Assembly (NCBI GenBank): GCA_014773175.1
Contig: VXCM01000731.1
Coordinates: 62,001-126,000, forward strand
Source of the DNA: Lucifuga dentata
Taxonomy: Eukaryota > Chordata > Actinopteri > Ophidiiformes > Bythitidae
DNA length: 64,000 nt
Reading direction: 5' to 3'
Both the position numbers and the translations under genes were made by a program. The notes beneath the pieces are model-generated. The model worked only from the letters and a program-made list of their open reading frames with translations. It ran no database searches and had not been told where the DNA came from. Shown piece after piece: positions 25,901-39,000 of this stretch (position 1 is its first letter; the number at the start of each line of letters is the position of its first letter).

Positions 25901-28900
25901 CTACTGTTGCTGATCAAAGATGTTATGTAGTCGGCGCCTGAGAGATGAGACGGTGAGTGCGAGTTCCAGCTGGGAGAATTATGTCACACCATAAGGGCCC
26001 ATTCACGCAGGCTGGACAGCTGACAGATGTCTGCTTTAATGATCTCCCTTGACAACGGCGAGATCATTAACAACTACAGCCAAACAAACCCCAAAATACG
26101 CCATTCTCTGGAACAACAGCCCCAGGATGTCTCATTATTTGAAGGACCACACTGGTGATTTTGCACATTTAAGTTCAATAAACGCTACCCATATGCACGT
26201 TGACAATTTCCAAAACATAAAACCATATTTTAGTTTTCCTGTTAATTTTCCAAATCCCCTAATCTTTGAAAATCAAATGTTCAGGTGATGCATCCACCTT
26301 AAAATCGTATGTTTTGTCTGCTAACATATGTCCTTTTTAATTTCTTCTCCTGGGACTATATTCCCTGGTGGAGACCTGACATTGTCTTTCATACAGCTCA
26401 GTGTTGAACTGGTTCAATAAAGTTACTTCAACAAAAAATTTAATAGTCTGTTGTGATGGATTACTTATCTCAATCACATTTCAAGTCTCACAAATTAATT
26501 TTAATAACATATGTATGAAGAAAAATTCTAAAATTAACCACTTCAGTAGTATATTTTGGAAAATGGATATCAGTAACAACCTGTATGTGGGCGGTATATA
26601 TTTATACTCAAATGTGTAAGAATCACCGGCATGCTCCTTTAAGAAGTATTTAACGTCGTATCTTTTAAAAGAGTGAAAGAAAAAAGCCATATATTGCTTG
26701 ATTGAAAGCAGAGGTCAACAGTGGAGATTGGAAGGAGAGAAATCACTGTTTAATTCATAAGACAGCTGTCCCCATGATAGTCGTCATCACACTATGAAAT
26801 CTGAGTCCATTATTTATTCATCAGTTTATTCCCACAGTGTAAATCTATTTTAAGATCTGATCAAACAAGGGAGACCCCCTACTCAAAATTATCTTTCCTG
26901 CCCCTTTTCACCCAACAAAAGACTCACCACCGTTACCATCCCCACCCCCGGTCCTCCTCACATGGGCGAGCATGTTAATACAGTCCTAACCAGGCCACCA
27001 TGAACTGGTGACATTAAATTTAACAGCCAGGAGGGGACGGTTAGATAACGAGTAATGTACAGCCGGTGACACAGTCGGTAGGTAGGCAGGGACCGGCTGC
27101 TCTCTGCTTTTTGGATAAGACGTGTAAACTACAACCAGCATCCTGAAGCCTTCCGTCGTCCTCTGGCTCACTCTCTTACCCGTTTTTGTTGCCTTCGGAC
27201 AGCATTTTAACCGGGCACGGAAGGGAACCCCAGGAGTAAAAAAAATAACACTCTGTCCGTAAACGTTTATTCCGTCAGGCGTGGGTTGAAATAGATGACG
27301 CGGAAAAAAAAAAAACGTTAAAAAAAATCCGGTGGCGGCCGCTGCTAATGCTGGTTAGGTGAGCACTGCGTCGGTATCAAGGATGCAATGCATGCATGTC
27401 GGCCATGTTGGCTAGCAACACCAGCGTCAAGTCAGCGACATTGGGGAAAAAACGCACTTCCGGCAAAGGATTTCCAAAGTCAAAGCACGCGTTATTAGGC
27501 TTCCACGCAGCGTGTTCCTTTTTAGCTCCAAAGCGGAAAATGAAAAGAGAGTCGCGGACCACAGTGAATGAAAAGTGGTCCCAGCGAAAAAAGGGAAATG
27601 ACATGAAAGAAGAGAGAGGGCGAGGACCCTTTTATTCTCGGGAAAAAAAGCCAGCAGCAGCCATGCCGGTTTAAAGGCTGCCGCACTGACCACCTGACGA
27701 GAAATACAACCGGTTATAACCCGGTCCTGAGTGACAAAGCATTTGTATACCGGCATATTTACTACCGATACAGGAAGCATGCGATCATCAGCTCTGCCAC
27801 AAACGTGTTTGACGTCCTCCAAATGTAGAAATACACGTTATTTACAACTTTTATATGACTAATCATTTGTTTGCAAACTCAGTGGCGTTTAAAAGCAAAC
27901 TCCTAAACTTATCAAAAATATATTTCTATATATTATATTTTGTACTGCAACTTGATTTAGTCAATAATCTCCATATTTCTATACGGAAATGATAACATGT
28001 TCCAGTGGCTTAAAAAAAAATACACATGAACACACCAAAAAACACAACATAAAGTTTTGAGTGATCCTTGAGCTTCATGACATTGTCCATTACAGTATGA
28101 TAAACTAAACTACAGTATCCCCCNCACACACACACACCCCCACACACACAACTAAAACCAAGTTAAGATATACCACAGGGAAATCAGGGGAGTAAACACC
28201 CTCCTGCATCTGTGAGTTCTGTGTTTAATTATACCTGTCTAGTGCAAGAATCTGTGTTAGGAGCTGTGACAAAGTGTTAATCGTTTCCCTGCAAACAGAT
28301 CTGTTTATAAAGCCGACTGAAAAATTGCAAATGGATGACAAAATTACTAACATGCAGGCATCGACGGGGGCAACAGGGAAATGAGGGAAATTTGAGAAAA
28401 ACACCACCAGCATTGAAACATGACATGAATTTGACAAAAGCTGACACTCAATGGATTTTTTAAAAAAACGCCGTTGATGCAAAACATTAAAGGGAAGGAA
28501 CAGAGAAACACACACACATTAATTAACAATGATTAATTAAAATTGCCGTTACCTTTTCAAGTCCACCAGACACACACAAAACAAACCGAAGATGCACTTC
28601 AGCTGGACATTTATTTTAATGATTACTACTGACCTTTTTGTGAGGTGTCCTTTCTCCTCCCCTTTACTAAGGCCAGTCATTGTCTCATGGTCTTTCTCTT
28701 GTCCTTGTTCTGCCTTCTGTGGGATTATCGGAAGTAAACACAATTAAAAAAAAGCGACCTTGTTATGCAACAGCGACAACCAAAAGTATGTCTGATCTCC
28801 CAGAAGACAGCAGAGTGCAGTAAGATGCAAGTATCCAGTCACAATAGCTGGTTATTTGCATCCTGTAACAGTAACTAACATCCACATTAGTGTGACAACT

Positions 28901-31694
28901 AACCTTCATCTGTTTGGCAGGATGGGATTTATCCTGGGAGGAGGAGGAAGAACAGGACTGTGATGAGGGTGAAGAGGAGTCTGATTTGGAGTCAGAATCT
29001 GATGAGGAACCTGAATCTTGGGCTCCTGTCACCACCACTGCTGTGGCAGATTGCTGTGGCAGGGTATCCATATCAAGGGAGAACCTCTTGGCTGCTTCTG
29101 CATTTCTCTCTTTTTTGTTCTCCTCTGGCTGCCCTCTTCTCTCATTTTTCTTCTCTTCTTCCTGAAATTTAGTCTCGTTTTTGTTCTCTTGTTGTTGGCG
29201 TTTTCTCTCCTTTTCCTCCTCTTCCTTCTGACACTTTCTCTCTTTTTCCTCCTCTTCTTTACGCTTTTTCTCTTCCTCTTCCAACTGTCTCCTCTCCTTT
29301 TCTTTCTCTTCTTCCAACTGTTTTTTCTCCCTCTCCTCCTCCTGTCTTCTCCTTTCCCTCTCCTCCTCCTGTCTTCTCCTTCTTTCCCTCTCCTCCTCCT
29401 CCTGCTGTTGTTCTCTCCTGTTCTCTTCCTTCAATCGCCTTTCCCTCTCCAGTTTTTGCATTGGTGATTCGCTGGAGTTGGCAGCCCCGACAGAGATGAG
29501 GGATCCAGCAGTGGAATGCGGTGTTTCTCCTGACATATCTGAGGTGGCCTCTGTGGCATGGAAAGCCCCCTCTGACTCCATCTTGTGGACCAGCAGAGAC
29601 AGAGGCCCTGGCCTGCACTTCAAGGGGGGCTCAGGACTGCTGGAACGGGAGCTGGAGTCAGATTCTTGCCTTTTCAAGGTGTGAGGCCGGAAAGACGCCA
29701 TCCCTCGACCGGCACCAGCTTCAGGGTCTTCTCCTTCCGGCTCATCTGTGTCTGGGGGGCTCTGCTTGGGAGTGTCAGGGAGAGGAAAAGAGAGCTCTGG
29801 GGGTGGAGAGGGAGGTGGAGTGGGGTGGCGCAACTGCAACGGATTGTGGTGTACCTGGGGCGGTGGGATGTGCTGTGGAGGCTGCAGCTTGCGTTTGGAT
29901 CTCCCAGCTGCTAATGGGGCACTAGGTGGAGGCTGAGGAGCCTGGATAGGACGTCTGCCACCCCTTTGCGCTCCAGGACCAGGACCCCACTCCTCATCAT
30001 CCTCATTCTCATCGTCGCCATCCTCATCTTCATCACTGTCATCGCGGAGGTGAGCCCCTGCTGCAACCCCAGCAGATCGGCTGAGGTGGAGCATGGGATG
30101 GGCTGATCTTGGTTCAGTGGCTGCGGTNCCCCAGCAGATCGGCTGAGGTGGAGCATGGGATGGGCTGATCTTGGTTCAGTGGCTGCGGTGCCCTCCTTCT
30201 CCTGGGCTCGGGGTATCACAGGGGGCAGCCCCTGGTGGTCAGGCTGGCCCAGGACGCGCACCGACAGGGAGGCTACTGCACGGGGCGGAGAGGGGGCTGA
30301 TGTCGCTTTGTGTCCTGGATGATGGGGGGCTCGCTGCATCCAAGCTCCTGGTGCTTCAGCATATCCCTGCAGATAGATGGAGGAGCCAGGGCCGATGTCA
30401 GGCCTGCATGCCATCATCCCATGACCCACCATAGGGCCCCCTCCTCCATCCTTCTCTGCCCTGGTCAGTGGGGGCTGGGAGGGCATCGGGTGATGCTGCT
30501 GTGCAGAAATAATAATCAGTATGACAGAAAACTTCCTGCCATTAAAGGAACAACATGCTCTTTTATCAATTCATATATGAAGTCTTTCGTTGACTTGGTT
30601 TTTTGTATTGTTCTAACTACAATCTTCAAATTTCAAAATTTATTTTGATTTTATTAAAAGAAAATCATTCGTGAAAGGTGAGGAAAATGTAAAATAAGCT
30701 TCCCCCCCAGTCATTTCTGACCAGTCCCAGTAGCCCGTATTCATACTGTCCTCTGTTGTGTGGGATAAATCTTTATTTGTCCTTCTTTCCCTATGTGCAT
30801 GTGTGATGGTTGCTGACCATGTCAGACATGTAGGCAGAGCTGTCGTTGTCCTCTGAGTGGTCGTCATCCTCCTCTGGCACCGCTGGGCTTTCTGTCACAC
30901 AAAAGACACGAGGCAGGGGTTAAAGGTCAGCAACACTTAAAGGATTAGGAATCACGACACACACCCCTGCTTCCCAAACAAAGAAAATGTCTGGCAACAA
31001 TGACTAAAATCGTCACACTTGTAGGCTGAGGTTGACACATAACTTCTTAAGATCCATAATTGAGCAATATTTATTCATGAAGGATTCTCTGAGAGGTCGT
31101 TTGTGTATGCTGGGCTGAGTAGAAAGATTTGAACACACTGTGTGTAAGGAATACACTGTGTGTAAGGAAAAAGTGGAAGCAGAGGGGGAAAAAAAGGAAT
31201 GTGTAGTTCCATTAAGCTAAGAGACCATTGTTCATGTGACAGAGGCTGTGTCTATTGTTTTGTGATTGCTTGTGGTCACGTGCACATTATACCATCAGCT
31301 TCTTCCTCCTGCTGAGCCTCTCTTTCCAGTCTCTGACGCAGGAGCTCCTGTTGTTTGGCCAAGTACTGTTTTATGAAGCTGTTCTGGCTCATCTCCTCCC
31401 CTATCTGCAAGAAATAACACAAAAACATTATAAATACATACTACGGAATAGAAGGCAAACACACATTCCCTTACAGGGAATCAGCAACAACACTTATATG
31501 AAAGCCAGAAAGAGTACAAAGTCGGTGTCCAGGTCCCACAGACATTTTGCTGACATTTCACTGTATTCAAAACTAAAATCTGAACCCTCATCATGACATT
31601 TGACCTTGGGAAAAAAGTATTTCATACAGTTTTTCTTTATAAGGAATGACTTATCTCACACAAACAAAGGACCCTGCTGCTCTATAAAGCTTTA

Positions 31695-31726
<32 letters not shown>

Positions 31727-33519
31727 NTTTTTTTTTTTTTTTATTTGACCAGACTAATGTAGTTAAAAGCTAGTTAGACTAACTGCAGAAAAATTCTTAC
31801 CTGAGAGTTTGGCTGCAGCCCGCTATGAGAGGAAGATGACCTCTGCAGGTTCTCTAGCATCAGAGCCTGCAGACAAAGGTAAGAGGAAGTTTTCTACTGA
31901 TGTAATGATAAAACATTTTCTTTTAATCCTCATTTGATTTCTGAAAAATAATAGCCACATTTAACCACACATTTTTGTAAATTTGACAATTTTGTGATAT
32001 AAAATTAACTATGGCTTCATAAATTGTAAACATTTGAAAACAGCTACGAACAGGCAATCCATTCATGTAATACCAAATGTTCTCATAAAATCAGCTTCTT
32101 TAGGCTATTTGTTTTTGGATAACTACCACATTTTCCAGTGTTTCATAAGAAAACTCTTGTTAGTATTTTACAGACTTTGAAAAATATAGTTTTCTGCTTT
32201 CATATATTATGACAAAATATGAATTCATCTGTGAGACTAAAATTTAGTCAATCAAATTGAAACAGCAATCTGCACCGACTAAAACTGATTAATGTACACA
32301 TTTGTGTGTACTGCTACAGTTTCTAAATGACAATATATTGACGTCATAATAAAAGTGTTAGCTAACCACACAGAGTTTATTTTCATAGCATGATTTTTTT
32401 GTCCTATTTTGCATGCACAAGCAACAAGCATCAGCACAAAACAGAGACAATGGACCTACCTACCATAAAGTGCAATAACACCATGAACTGAACTATAATT
32501 CATTCATCAATCAAGTGGATTTCAACTGATTTAAACCCAGCATCGTGCTCAGGGGTGACTTTATCTGCTGATTCCATGCCTTATCAAACCAAGATTCTAT
32601 TGTTTTAATCTTTTTTTTTTTTTTTAAATCACTTTCTGTAAGGCTGATGGGCGGCAAACGCACCTTTCACAGATTATGGATTAGGACTTCGCTCGAGCAA
32701 ATGCAAATAAGTGTTCTGAACTGATGCAAATTACACTGAAACTGACTATTATACTTCAAATGTGCCAGTGCCACAGCGGACCTTATTATACATAATAAAA
32801 TAACATTTTCTATCAAACAAATTTCACAGTAAGTGTCATACATGCATGTTATTTCAAAGCTATACTTTAAGAAATACAAATCCTGTTCCCGTGGTCGGTT
32901 AGAGGTTGCAAAACAGCCTAACGATGAGAAAAATAACTGCAACAAAATCGTGTCTGAGTTGATAACACGAAGTGCTAACATATGTTTACATCTCGAGCCG
33001 CGCTCCCGTCACCGCTACACGCACACACACGGAGCGCGGGCACGATGTTCTACTGTACACTATGTGCGGCTGCTCGCTTGCTTACACTCAGCTTAGGCCT
33101 CGATTTGACAGGTGCACACTTAAACTGTGTGCAACACGGCGCAACAACTAGTTACGACTTAAGTCTGAACTCGGTTTGCTGTCAGTTCCGTTACGATGTC
33201 AACCACAAATAAACGAAAACAAAAACAGCTGTTTATGTGTAATAACGTGTAGAAGTGGGTTTATGTATTCCCGCTTCCGAGCCAACACATTACGGCCTCT
33301 ACTGTTAACCCCCCACCGACTCTCGCCTTCTGCTGAACTTAGCCAGACTCAACCCAGGCGTACATAACATGGTCAAAAACTTACCCCTTTCAGTCTCTTT
33401 ATGAGTGTATTTTTCTGCCCGCTCTTTGGGAGGTTTCTTTGCTCCAGGGCGGCTTTCAAATCCGCGACTCGGAGCGACTGTAAAGGTTTTCCATCAAGCG
33501 TAATATCTTCGTCCGCCAT
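15840..33519 (-). CDS. acin1: Apoptotic chromatin condensation inducer Acinus, long isoform, 16 coding exons
   Basis: Acinus is a nuclear RNA-binding protein. It forms the ASAP complex with RNPS1 and SAP18 at exon junctions and affects splicing and apoptosis. Exons (5' to 3'): 33519-33385, 31866-31801, 31404-31293, 30891-30818, 30498-28904, 28716-28634, 24016-23896, 19958-19913, 19455-19310, 19124-18978, 18792-18609, 18513-18368, 17628-17521, 17382-17275, 16954-16511 plus 16381-16284, and 16157-15840. The length is about 1268 residues after removing assembly duplications (human long form about 1341). Domains: SAP DNA-binding motif at residues 8-45; a charged Glu/Arg/Lys-rich exon (130-640); RRM-like fold about 920-1003 ([15 protein letters not shown] just before it, then KIIHMTNL and [13 protein letters not shown]); RSB motif about 1134-1163 ([20 protein letters not shown]) that binds RNPS1/SAP18; and an Arg/Ser/Asp/Glu-rich C terminus. 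Exons 30498-28904 and 16954-16511 contain single-N duplications that break the frame artificially. Confidence 0.95.
16510..16632. repeat. Single-N duplication artefact in an ACIN1 exon
   Basis: Identical 61-base copies (16510-16570 and 16572-16632) flank an N. Removing 62 bases makes this exon plus the next one 480 bases, an exact codon multiple, and joins TDKK to EKADEPP as in the family. Confidence 0.92.
22879..22925. repeat. (GA)n microsatellite in an ACIN1 intron
   Basis: An array of GA dinucleotides interrupted by one N. The intron around it (19959-23895) has no exon I can support. Confidence 0.85.
23820..23944. repeat. Single-N duplication artefact at an ACIN1 splice donor
   Basis: Identical 62-base copies (23820-23881 and 23883-23944) flank an N and duplicate the end of exon 24016-23896 together with its GTAAGG donor. 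The donor in the copy proximal to the exon suffices for correct splicing. Confidence 0.9.
26143..26638. mobile_element. TTAA-type MITE, copy E (old)
   Basis: The left end AGGACCACAC follows a decayed TTGA. The right end GCATGCTCCT is followed by TTAA (26639-26642). The interior shows family blocks (GATGCATCCACCTTAAAAT, GGGACTATATTCCCTGGTGG). Its divergence is greater than copies C, F and G, so it is probably an older insertion in an ACIN1 intron. Confidence 0.78.
27180..27205 (-). CDS. acin1: Alternative first coding exon of ACIN1 (Acinus-S-like isoform)
   Basis: On the minus strand an ATG opens MLSEGNKN and reaches a canonical GTAAGAG donor after 26 bases. The phase (2 bases left over) fits the acceptor at 24016, whose first base completes a glycine codon. 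The spliced protein would start [15 protein letters not shown] and run about 609 residues. It would keep the RRM-like domain, RSB motif and C terminus but lack the SAP domain. Short Acinus isoforms (Acinus-S, about 583 residues) with a separate first exon are known in mammals. The upstream sequence on this strand is CpG-richer than the neighbouring introns, as expected of an internal promoter. This call is an inference from ATG, donor, phase and position. Confidence 0.7.
27206..27830 (-). promoter_or_regulatory. Candidate internal promoter / 5' UTR for the short ACIN1 isoform
   Basis: The stretch upstream of the alternative exon is GC- and CpG-richer than the surrounding introns. It includes a GGCGGCCGC motif, ACTTCCGG (ETS-type, about 27457-27464) and a GACGTC palindrome (CRE-like core, about 27811-27816). 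These are common in housekeeping vertebrate promoters. No TATA box stands out. Confidence 0.45.
30067..30189. repeat. Single-N duplication artefact in the large ACIN1 exon
   Basis: Identical 61-base copies (30067-30127 and 30129-30189) flank an N. The exon is 1595 bases as given and 1533 (511 codons) after removing 62, which restores one continuous frame. Confidence 0.93.
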
Positions 33520-33643
33520 TTTGCTCCCTCCGCTTGTCTAAACTCCAACAAGCGTCGTTACGGCTGCTGCTCGGCGTNCCGCCATTTTGCTCCCTCCGCT
33601 TGTCTAAACTCCAACAAGCGTCGTTACGGCTGCTGCTCGGCGT
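33513..33643. repeat. Single-N duplication artefact at the ACIN1 start codon
   Basis: Identical 65-base copies (33513-33577 and 33579-33643) flank an N and duplicate the 5' UTR with the initiator ATG. The copy at 33519 leads into the complete exon and is the one annotated. Confidence 0.9.
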
Positions 33644-36037
33644 AACAGCTCGGCACTTTCCGGAAGAGCTCGGCTTCTCCGAAAGCTGATAATACTGTGA
33701 ATCTAAATTACTGGGTCAATTGAGGTTCGTAGCTCCACACATTTATCAAATCTTATTTAAAGTTTAAGACAACTTTGTGTTTTATTTTTGTGGTGTCATC
33801 AGAACCTTAACCAGAACCGGAAAGGTATTACATCTTCCAGAGAGGGGGCGCTGTTCAGGATAGAAAGACACATTTTTAGGGAATACAGACATCCCACAGG
33901 TACATTAAATAACTTTTGAAACTTTTTTTGTTTTTTTTGCAATGCAAAAAAACAAAACAAAAAAAACAAAACAAAACAAAACAAAAAAAAAAAACAGATG
34001 TATTTGTGCATTTTGACGGGAATACAAGACAGACACCAAATGTAGTGTTCAAACTAAAGAGGTGCAGATCTGGAGAAAAGACAATTCAATTCTAAACCTC
34101 ATCAATGGATAACAGATGACTCAAATGAGTTCACATAGTGTAAATAACTTTCTTGTACAAAATAAAATACAGCCATAGGTTCAAACTGTAACAATACATT
34201 CTTCCAGAAACTTTTTGTTCGTTTTAATTCACTTAATAAAATAATCCCTTGTGAAGGATGTAAATTGCATATATAAAATCAGAGCAAATTAAAGCCATGC
34301 AAATTCAAAGGCAAAGAAAAAACTTGACAATAAATATATAAATGTTACTTGCCATTCATGCTCTTTATACTAATACAGAGCCTATTTTGGCAGGCAGTTA
34401 TGTGTTCATTAAGTAATACTTCAAAGCTCCACTAGGTGACAATCTCCAGCAGAGTAAATGGAACAGCAGGGGTTTATTCCACAAAGTATGATTTAGCAAC
34501 ACAACTTTGAGAATGATTGTGCTTTAACTGTGGTGGTAATGATTTGAATCCATAAATCAAACTTAATTAGGCTAAGGAATATGATTTATCAATGCATGTT
34601 TATGATTAAAAAGAATACAAGTATAGAAGATATATCATAATTTGCTAATCACGCTTTGTAGAATAACACCCAGAAAAGAATGCTGGTAACCTGACTACAC
34701 AGGAAAGACTTGTAGTGTAAATATGAAAAACATCCCATGTGCTCAGCGTCCAGTCTATAATACACAAGTTTCAATGTGAGCATGTTTCTGCTTTGTCTGA
34801 TGGCTGCTGATTATGAAAATGTGCTCAAAATTTAGTGTTTTGATGAAACATGGCACATAAGGCAGGCTAAACAATTTTCTCGTGTTTTGGTGTATTTAAA
34901 ACACAAAATAGCCCTTTTGTCCAGTCAGAGGCAGGCTAAGTTTCATTCAACAGTTCCTACCATGTGCTCCTTAGAGCAAAGCTGAGCTGGAACATACATG
35001 AAGCAGGTGCTCACTTTATGGGAAATAAGGATGAAAAGCAAAGAAAGCCAAAGAAACATACGCATGCAGACCGTAACAAGACATGTGGAGACAAGTCAAC
35101 TCGGCCAACGGGTTTTCTTATCCACTGCTAGGCCAACACGTGGCTGTGGGGAAAAAACAGGATTAAGCAATTTCTTAGCCAAACATTATCTCATCTCTCT
35201 CAATTCCGACATCTCTGATGTTATCACTCTCTTGATGAAACAGCTTTCACAGTTGATCTCCATGAGGTCCTTAATGTGTGTAAGACTGCAAATATAAAAT
35301 ATAAATTGAAGAATGTGTTGGTATGAGAGAAAGATGGTTTTTGTGAAATCATCAGTGGTCATGGGGAATTACGAGATGTCATTTTGCTTGCCAGTGGAAA
35401 GAGGCACTACAGAAAGAGAACATATAGTTGAATAATTTAAGGAGAGAAGTCAGGCAAACATCACACCATATTTCACTTCTTCCATATTAACCCCAAAATG
35501 CACTATACACTACATCAGCAACTTCAGAATAATCACAGAAGGCAGAAGTGACAAGGCCAGTACCAGAATATATGGCCCCTGTGTGTGCTGTTTTTAGGAG
35601 GGGGGCGTGGGGGTAAAATAAATAGAGGAAGGAAGGAAGAATGGCTATGATGTGATGAAAACAAAATATGCCAAACATAATAAGTAAGGCTCCCAAGATA
35701 CGCAGTCCAGAAGGATGCGCTGCTCTGGCTTTGAATATTTTCAATAAGTTAACAAGCAAAAAGGGAAGTGTGCCCGGCATCAAAGCGCAGTGGTCAGTAA
35801 CAAACAAAGGCAAACTAACACACACACACAGAGCAGAACCGACGCAAGTCAAAATCCAGCGTGGTAAAACAACTGCAGCAAGGCTCAAAACTTTTTTCTG
35901 TGATTTCCACTTTGCTTGGTTCCCATTCAAAGGAAAGCTAACAACAAGAGTCTAACAGCAAATAAGGCATTTCAAAGCGAGGGGGGGGGGAAAAAAGGAT
36001 GTGTAAACAAAGTTTTAAACGAGCGATACATGAAATA
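33644..36037. other. Intergenic region between ACIN1 promoter and EFS 3' end
   Basis: The ACIN1 promoter side lies at the left, and a poly-A/CAAAA-rich tract at about 33925-33995. The right part is probably the EFS 3' UTR and downstream flank. I see no coding exon. Short open frames show no family resemblance. Confidence 0.5.
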
Positions 36038-39000
36038 TCACGAAGATATTTCTGCCAGGCGCTGCAGGAGAGTCGAGAAGCCAGCGGCCTGCTGGGAGAG
36101 CTCGGCGACGTGGTCCACCATCTCTTGTGTGGCCGACACTGACGGGTAGTTTTGTGCCGCGCCCTTTGTTGCCACAACAACTGCCTTTAAGGCCTGGCAG
36201 AGTCGTCCCCCTGAGGTTGTGATCTAAGATAAGGAAAGGGAAAAAACAAAAAAAACACCACAATCATTACATGGCTTCAATCCAGATAAACAAAAACCAG
36301 AACGGCATTATTTGTGCAAAATGGCTACTTTAGCAATGCGTAACATCTATTTCGGGACACCTGCATGTAACTCAGACAGGACCCGTTCTTCCACTTTCAC
36401 ACCATGCAGCATTTTCATTCGCTATATCCTGGATTTCTCGCCAATATTCTGTTATGTAGACATGGTTTGTTCCACCTACCTTAGCCCGGAGGTCAGCAGA
36501 GGTCAACAGGCGGGAGAGCGTGTCCCCAATAAACACCAGTTTGTGCGCCGTCACGATGAGACTCTTTCCCCTTGCCACGAAGATGCGAGGTGGTTGGTTC
36601 CCCTGTACGCTGCTGTAGAGCACGTCGATGGCGTCTGCCAGGCAGGAGAGGTGGGCCAGACTCTGGGAGGAATAGAAGGAGAGCAGCTCCGAGTCCTCCA
36701 AGGAGAGAGACACTGGCAGGGGAGGGGACGGGGTCAACTGCAGGGAGAGATGTAGAAGGAAGGGAATTACCATGTATAAGTTGTCAAATATATCATCAAA
36801 ATTTAATATAGTATTTTAATTATTAGGCGATGGAAGAAAACTACAGCTTAGACAACTAAGTGGGTTTGTGACGGGTGATTTTTAACTTTGAATCCCTGGA
36901 ACAGGATATGGAAAACTTGGAAATTAATGAGATAGTCTCCTATTCATACATGACAACAGAGAAAGAATCATGAGTAAATGTATAAGTTCAGTTCATACGT
37001 TAGATCATTTACTGTACAGCAGAAACACATTTAGGTTACTACGTTAAAGGACAATACCACTCATTTTGCATGTTTGAGTCTAATATATTCAATTTTCATA
37101 CATGCAACGTTACTGGCAATCATTTCCCAAATCATACTACTGGAACGGTGAGTTAAGACTTTTTTTTCCTACCTTCCAGACCACCACTGGTTTCAGTTCA
37201 TTCTGGTACGCCATTAAAATTATCTTGTTGATACTTGAAACGTTCTCAGGATAGGTATGATCATGAACAACATGTGTATTCAGGTTTGTTCAAAGTTTCA
37301 TAATATTAGCGTTTAAGCGCAATAAAAAGCAGGGAATATAGTCCCAAACGAAGACCTGCGTTTATCGCAAAATTTTAATGACCCTGACTTCATAATTTTG
37401 CATAACTATTAGCAGGCAAAACATTGATTTTTAAGGTGGATGTATCACTTGAATATTTGATTTTGAAAGATTAAGAGATTTTGTAAAATATCAGGAAAGC
37501 TGAAATACGGTTTATCCTTTGGGAAATGATTGTCAGCAACAGAACATGTATGAAAATTTAATATATTAGGCTCAAACATGCAAAATGGTTGGTATGGTCC
37601 TTAAACTTCGACTTTTGTAACACTTCATCTGTATGTGAACACACCAGAGCTCCACCAGCAGACTTTTACATATATACAAAATTGTGTGAATGTAAATCAG
37701 GGCACTGACACACACAGGACATGAGGGGTGAATTGAGCTCTTCTGTCACTTAATGTCCTACAGTGAACCTTCTTTGTAAGGCAAGATTGTTAAGATTCAC
37801 AAGCAGCCTCTTGTTGGTCGTCTATGGCGCAACCCAGGAGTCTTGCAAGGAGTCGAAAACATGCAGGCAGCGATAAAAACATGACCTCATTCCTCAGCAA
37901 CTCTAAACAGACCACAGACTTATCTGATGAATGTTGAGACAACATCTGATTGTAAGTTTCCTATATTTCCTTTCGTGTTATATGTCGTCTCCCAACTGTT
38001 GCCCTCAATGTTGGTTTGTTACCCAAATCATTCCAAGTTACTTGAACGTAACATTCTCTCAATTCCCAAGCACCGGCAGATGGGTGTAAAGATTAATGAA
38101 ACAGAAATCGGCAGGGCGACGGAGTCTGATGGTGGCGNACCGGCAGATGGGTGTAAAGATTAATGAAACAGAAATCGGCAGGGCGACGGAGTCTGATGGT
38201 GGCGAGCATTGACTAAAGACGGGTTTAGACCAGATCAGCAGCCAAAGAGCAAAGGATCTGTCAATGCTGCGGCGAGCTGATTAATGACTCACACTGCCAC
38301 TTAGTAAACAGAATACATAGTGAACTCAGAGTGAATCAATGACTTATCTGTGCAGACTTGCTGTGTGTGTGTGTGTGTGTGTGTGTCTGTGTTTGTGTAT
38401 TATGAACATTTATCTAAGAATGCAAGCCTGTGGACTGTGGGAGCAAAGGCTTATGTGTGGGAAGAAGAAGAAGAGGAGGAGGAGGCTCACCCTCGTCTCT
38501 GCAGTTATAGTTTGTATTTGTCCGTTCTCAGCCGGGGCGTTAGGAGGCGGCTCGGGTTTTCCCTTGTGTGTGTGAAGAAGAGAATAGATGAGTTTTCAGA
38601 CATGGCAACCCGAGTCAGCATACACTGTAACAATAAACAAAACACTTTCTCTGCAGACCTGACACGTGTGGATCGTTAAAGAAGACGTTGGTAAAAGAGA
38701 TGAAGGCCTGTGTATGAAAAAACAAAACTAACAGAAAAAGAGAAAACAAATCCAAAATAACAAGTAAAATAACTAACCTGCAGCTTGACATATCCAACAC
38801 TGTCCCCAGCAGGTACAGGGACTGGGGTGGGAGTCAAGCCGATCCCTGCATATTCATTACTGGGGTCTTCTTCTCCATCGCCGGAGCTGACTGTGAGGGT
38901 GACAGTGCATGGAGCAGGAGGCAAGGGGAAGGCCGGCTGAGGGGTTGGGGGCAAGGGCCGCTCCTGGATCCAGCTACCTTTACGAGAGCCCATCCCACCT

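Noticed and set aside
29018..29467. Plus-strand Leu/Phe-rich frame that looks like a membrane protein
   Set aside because: It is the complement of the Glu/Arg/Lys-rich ACIN1 exon.
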